Assembly: GCA_029879945.1 (NCBI GenBank)
Contig: JAOUPJ010000048.1
Coordinates: forward strand, 1 to 15,345
Direction: 5' to 3'
Source: Gammaproteobacteria bacterium
Lineage (GTDB): Bacteria > Pseudomonadota > Gammaproteobacteria > S012-40
DNA: 15,345 nt
The notes beneath the pieces were generated by a model. That model saw nothing but the letters and a program-made list of their open reading frames with translations, had not been told where the DNA came from and made no database searches. Of this stretch, positions 14,638-15,345 are shown one piece after another (position 1 is the stretch's first letter; each line of letters opens with the position of its first letter). The position numbers and the translations under genes were made by a program.

Positions 14638-15345
14638 CTAAAATCTTAATCCAAACCTGAATGCCGCCCCTGCTGCGGAGGTGTTTACGTTCGATACATC
14701 GCTACTAAAGGCGTGGTCGTCGTAGGTCTTGGTTTGTCGCATGTTAATCATAAAGTCATAGCTAGTGCTGCGCGCGTGATAGCCTAGTCCAAGCACGAGT
14801 TGCGCTCCATAGAACTCCGCATTTAAATCGCCACTGGCCCATGTCTCATAGAAGCCTCCCACGCCGCCAAGCACTTTGAAGCCGGATTGGTTGAGATTGG
14901 TGCCTACAATGAACTGGGCCTCACCGCCAGCCTTGGATTGGTTAGTATGATCGATATTGTTTAACCAATATGCTGAGGTGTTGATTCCGTAGCGATGGTT
15001 AAACGCGATGGAGAAGAAACCCGCGATACCACCGTAGCTATCCGTTAACAGGGGTTCAGCTTGCTGTTGCGGGTCAGTGGATTTAACCGTCACATTATAG
15101 CTTTGCTGATAGTAGGCGACACCGAAGGTGTAGGGCTTGATAATGTCCGGCCGGGTACTTCCCATGGCGGAAACAGGTGTGGAACGGCCGAACAAGCCTC
15201 CCTCATCGTCCATAAAGGTATACCGTAACCCACGATAACACTTAACCTGATTTTTCCCAGTGGATTCGCAAGTGTTTCGAAGTGGGTCGACGCGCGTGGG
15301 GCGACCTCGACAATCCAGGGACTCGTCGCAAATCAGTTTAAATTC
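14638..15345 (-). CDS. Outer-membrane beta-barrel protein, 5' end beyond window
   Basis: The frame ending in TAG at 14640-14638 stays open to the right edge, giving 235 visible residues with the N-terminus missing. An internal ATG at 15213 is not a likely start, because the upstream codons encode coherent sequence (CDESLDCRGRPTRVDPLRNTC, then KCYRGLRYTFM) that runs into it. The visible part has alternating hydrophobic beta-strands (FGVAYYQQSYNVTV, GIAGFFSIAFNHRYGINTSAYWL, YGAQLVLGLGYHARSTSYDFMINMRQT) and ends in AAFRFGLRF, a C-terminal Phe motif typical of outer-membrane proteins. The edge-proximal segment carries four cysteines within about 30 residues, which may form disulfides. Function unknown. 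The gene converges on the small exported protein gene across the terminator. Confidence 0.78.
   Translation of the reverse strand, partial: EFKLICDESLDCRGRPTRVDPLRNTCESTGKNQVKCYRGLRYTFMDDEGGLFGRSTPVSAMGSTRPDIIKPYTFGVAYYQQSYNVTVKSTDPQQQAEPLLTDSYGGIAGFFSIAFNHRYGINTSAYWLNNIDHTNQSKAGGEAQFIVGTNLNQSGFKVLGGVGGFYETWASGDLNAEFYGAQLVLGLGYHARSTSYDFMINMRQTKTYDDHAFSSDVSNVNTSAAGAAFRFGLRF

Noticed and set aside
14638..15213. Complete 191-residue protein starting at 15213
   Set aside because: The frame is open to the window edge with coherent Cys-containing coding sequence, and the ATG lies inside it.
1..15345. CRISPR array, tRNA, insertion sequence, prophage or toxin-antitoxin pair
   Set aside because: I saw no regularly spaced repeats, tRNA-like cloverleaf, transposase or integrase motifs, or small toxin/antitoxin gene pairs on either strand.

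Overview
The window looks like chromosomal DNA from a gammaproteobacterium. The support is a full-length GlnRS closely resembling the E. coli form, Tex, an HdfR-type LysR regulator, a DUF2288 protein, a UPF0213 GIY-YIG protein and a LamB-type porin. Genes are tightly packed on both strands. I see no tRNA, rRNA, CRISPR array, insertion sequence or phage gene, and no gene-free stretch longer than 300 bases.

Left part (1-5700), housekeeping and accessory genes. A tex gene on the minus strand lacks its 3' end at the window edge. It is divergent from a group 2 truncated haemoglobin. The haemoglobin gene converges, with a 4-base overlap, on an isochorismatase-family gene whose usual catalytic Asp is Gly. 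An EamA-type transporter gene and a DUF2461 gene form a coupled pair on the plus strand. The DUF2461 gene overlaps the tail of a DUF2288 gene, which is divergent from a GIY-YIG (UPF0213) gene.

Middle part (5750-11020), the most interesting block. A 916-residue hybrid histidine kinase (periplasmic sensor, PAS, HDFNN-type kinase core, receiver) is divergently transcribed from a sugar-type periplasmic binding protein and a LamB-like outer-membrane porin. No ABC permease or ATPase and no separate response regulator are present. The layout suggests that the porin admits a carbohydrate, the binding protein captures it, and the kinase reads the loaded binding protein, as in LuxP/LuxQ or TorT/TorS. 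The kinase and binding-protein genes share a 256-base promoter region with a 10-base palindrome inside the predicted kinase promoter.

Right part (11019-15345). A conserved acidic protein of unknown function abuts the porin tail to tail. Then come glnS and an hdfR-like regulator, convergent with each other. The regulator is divergent from a small exported two-cysteine protein, and their predicted promoters have overlapping -35 boxes. A strong terminator-like hairpin separates the small gene from a convergent outer-membrane beta-barrel gene whose 5' end lies beyond the right edge.
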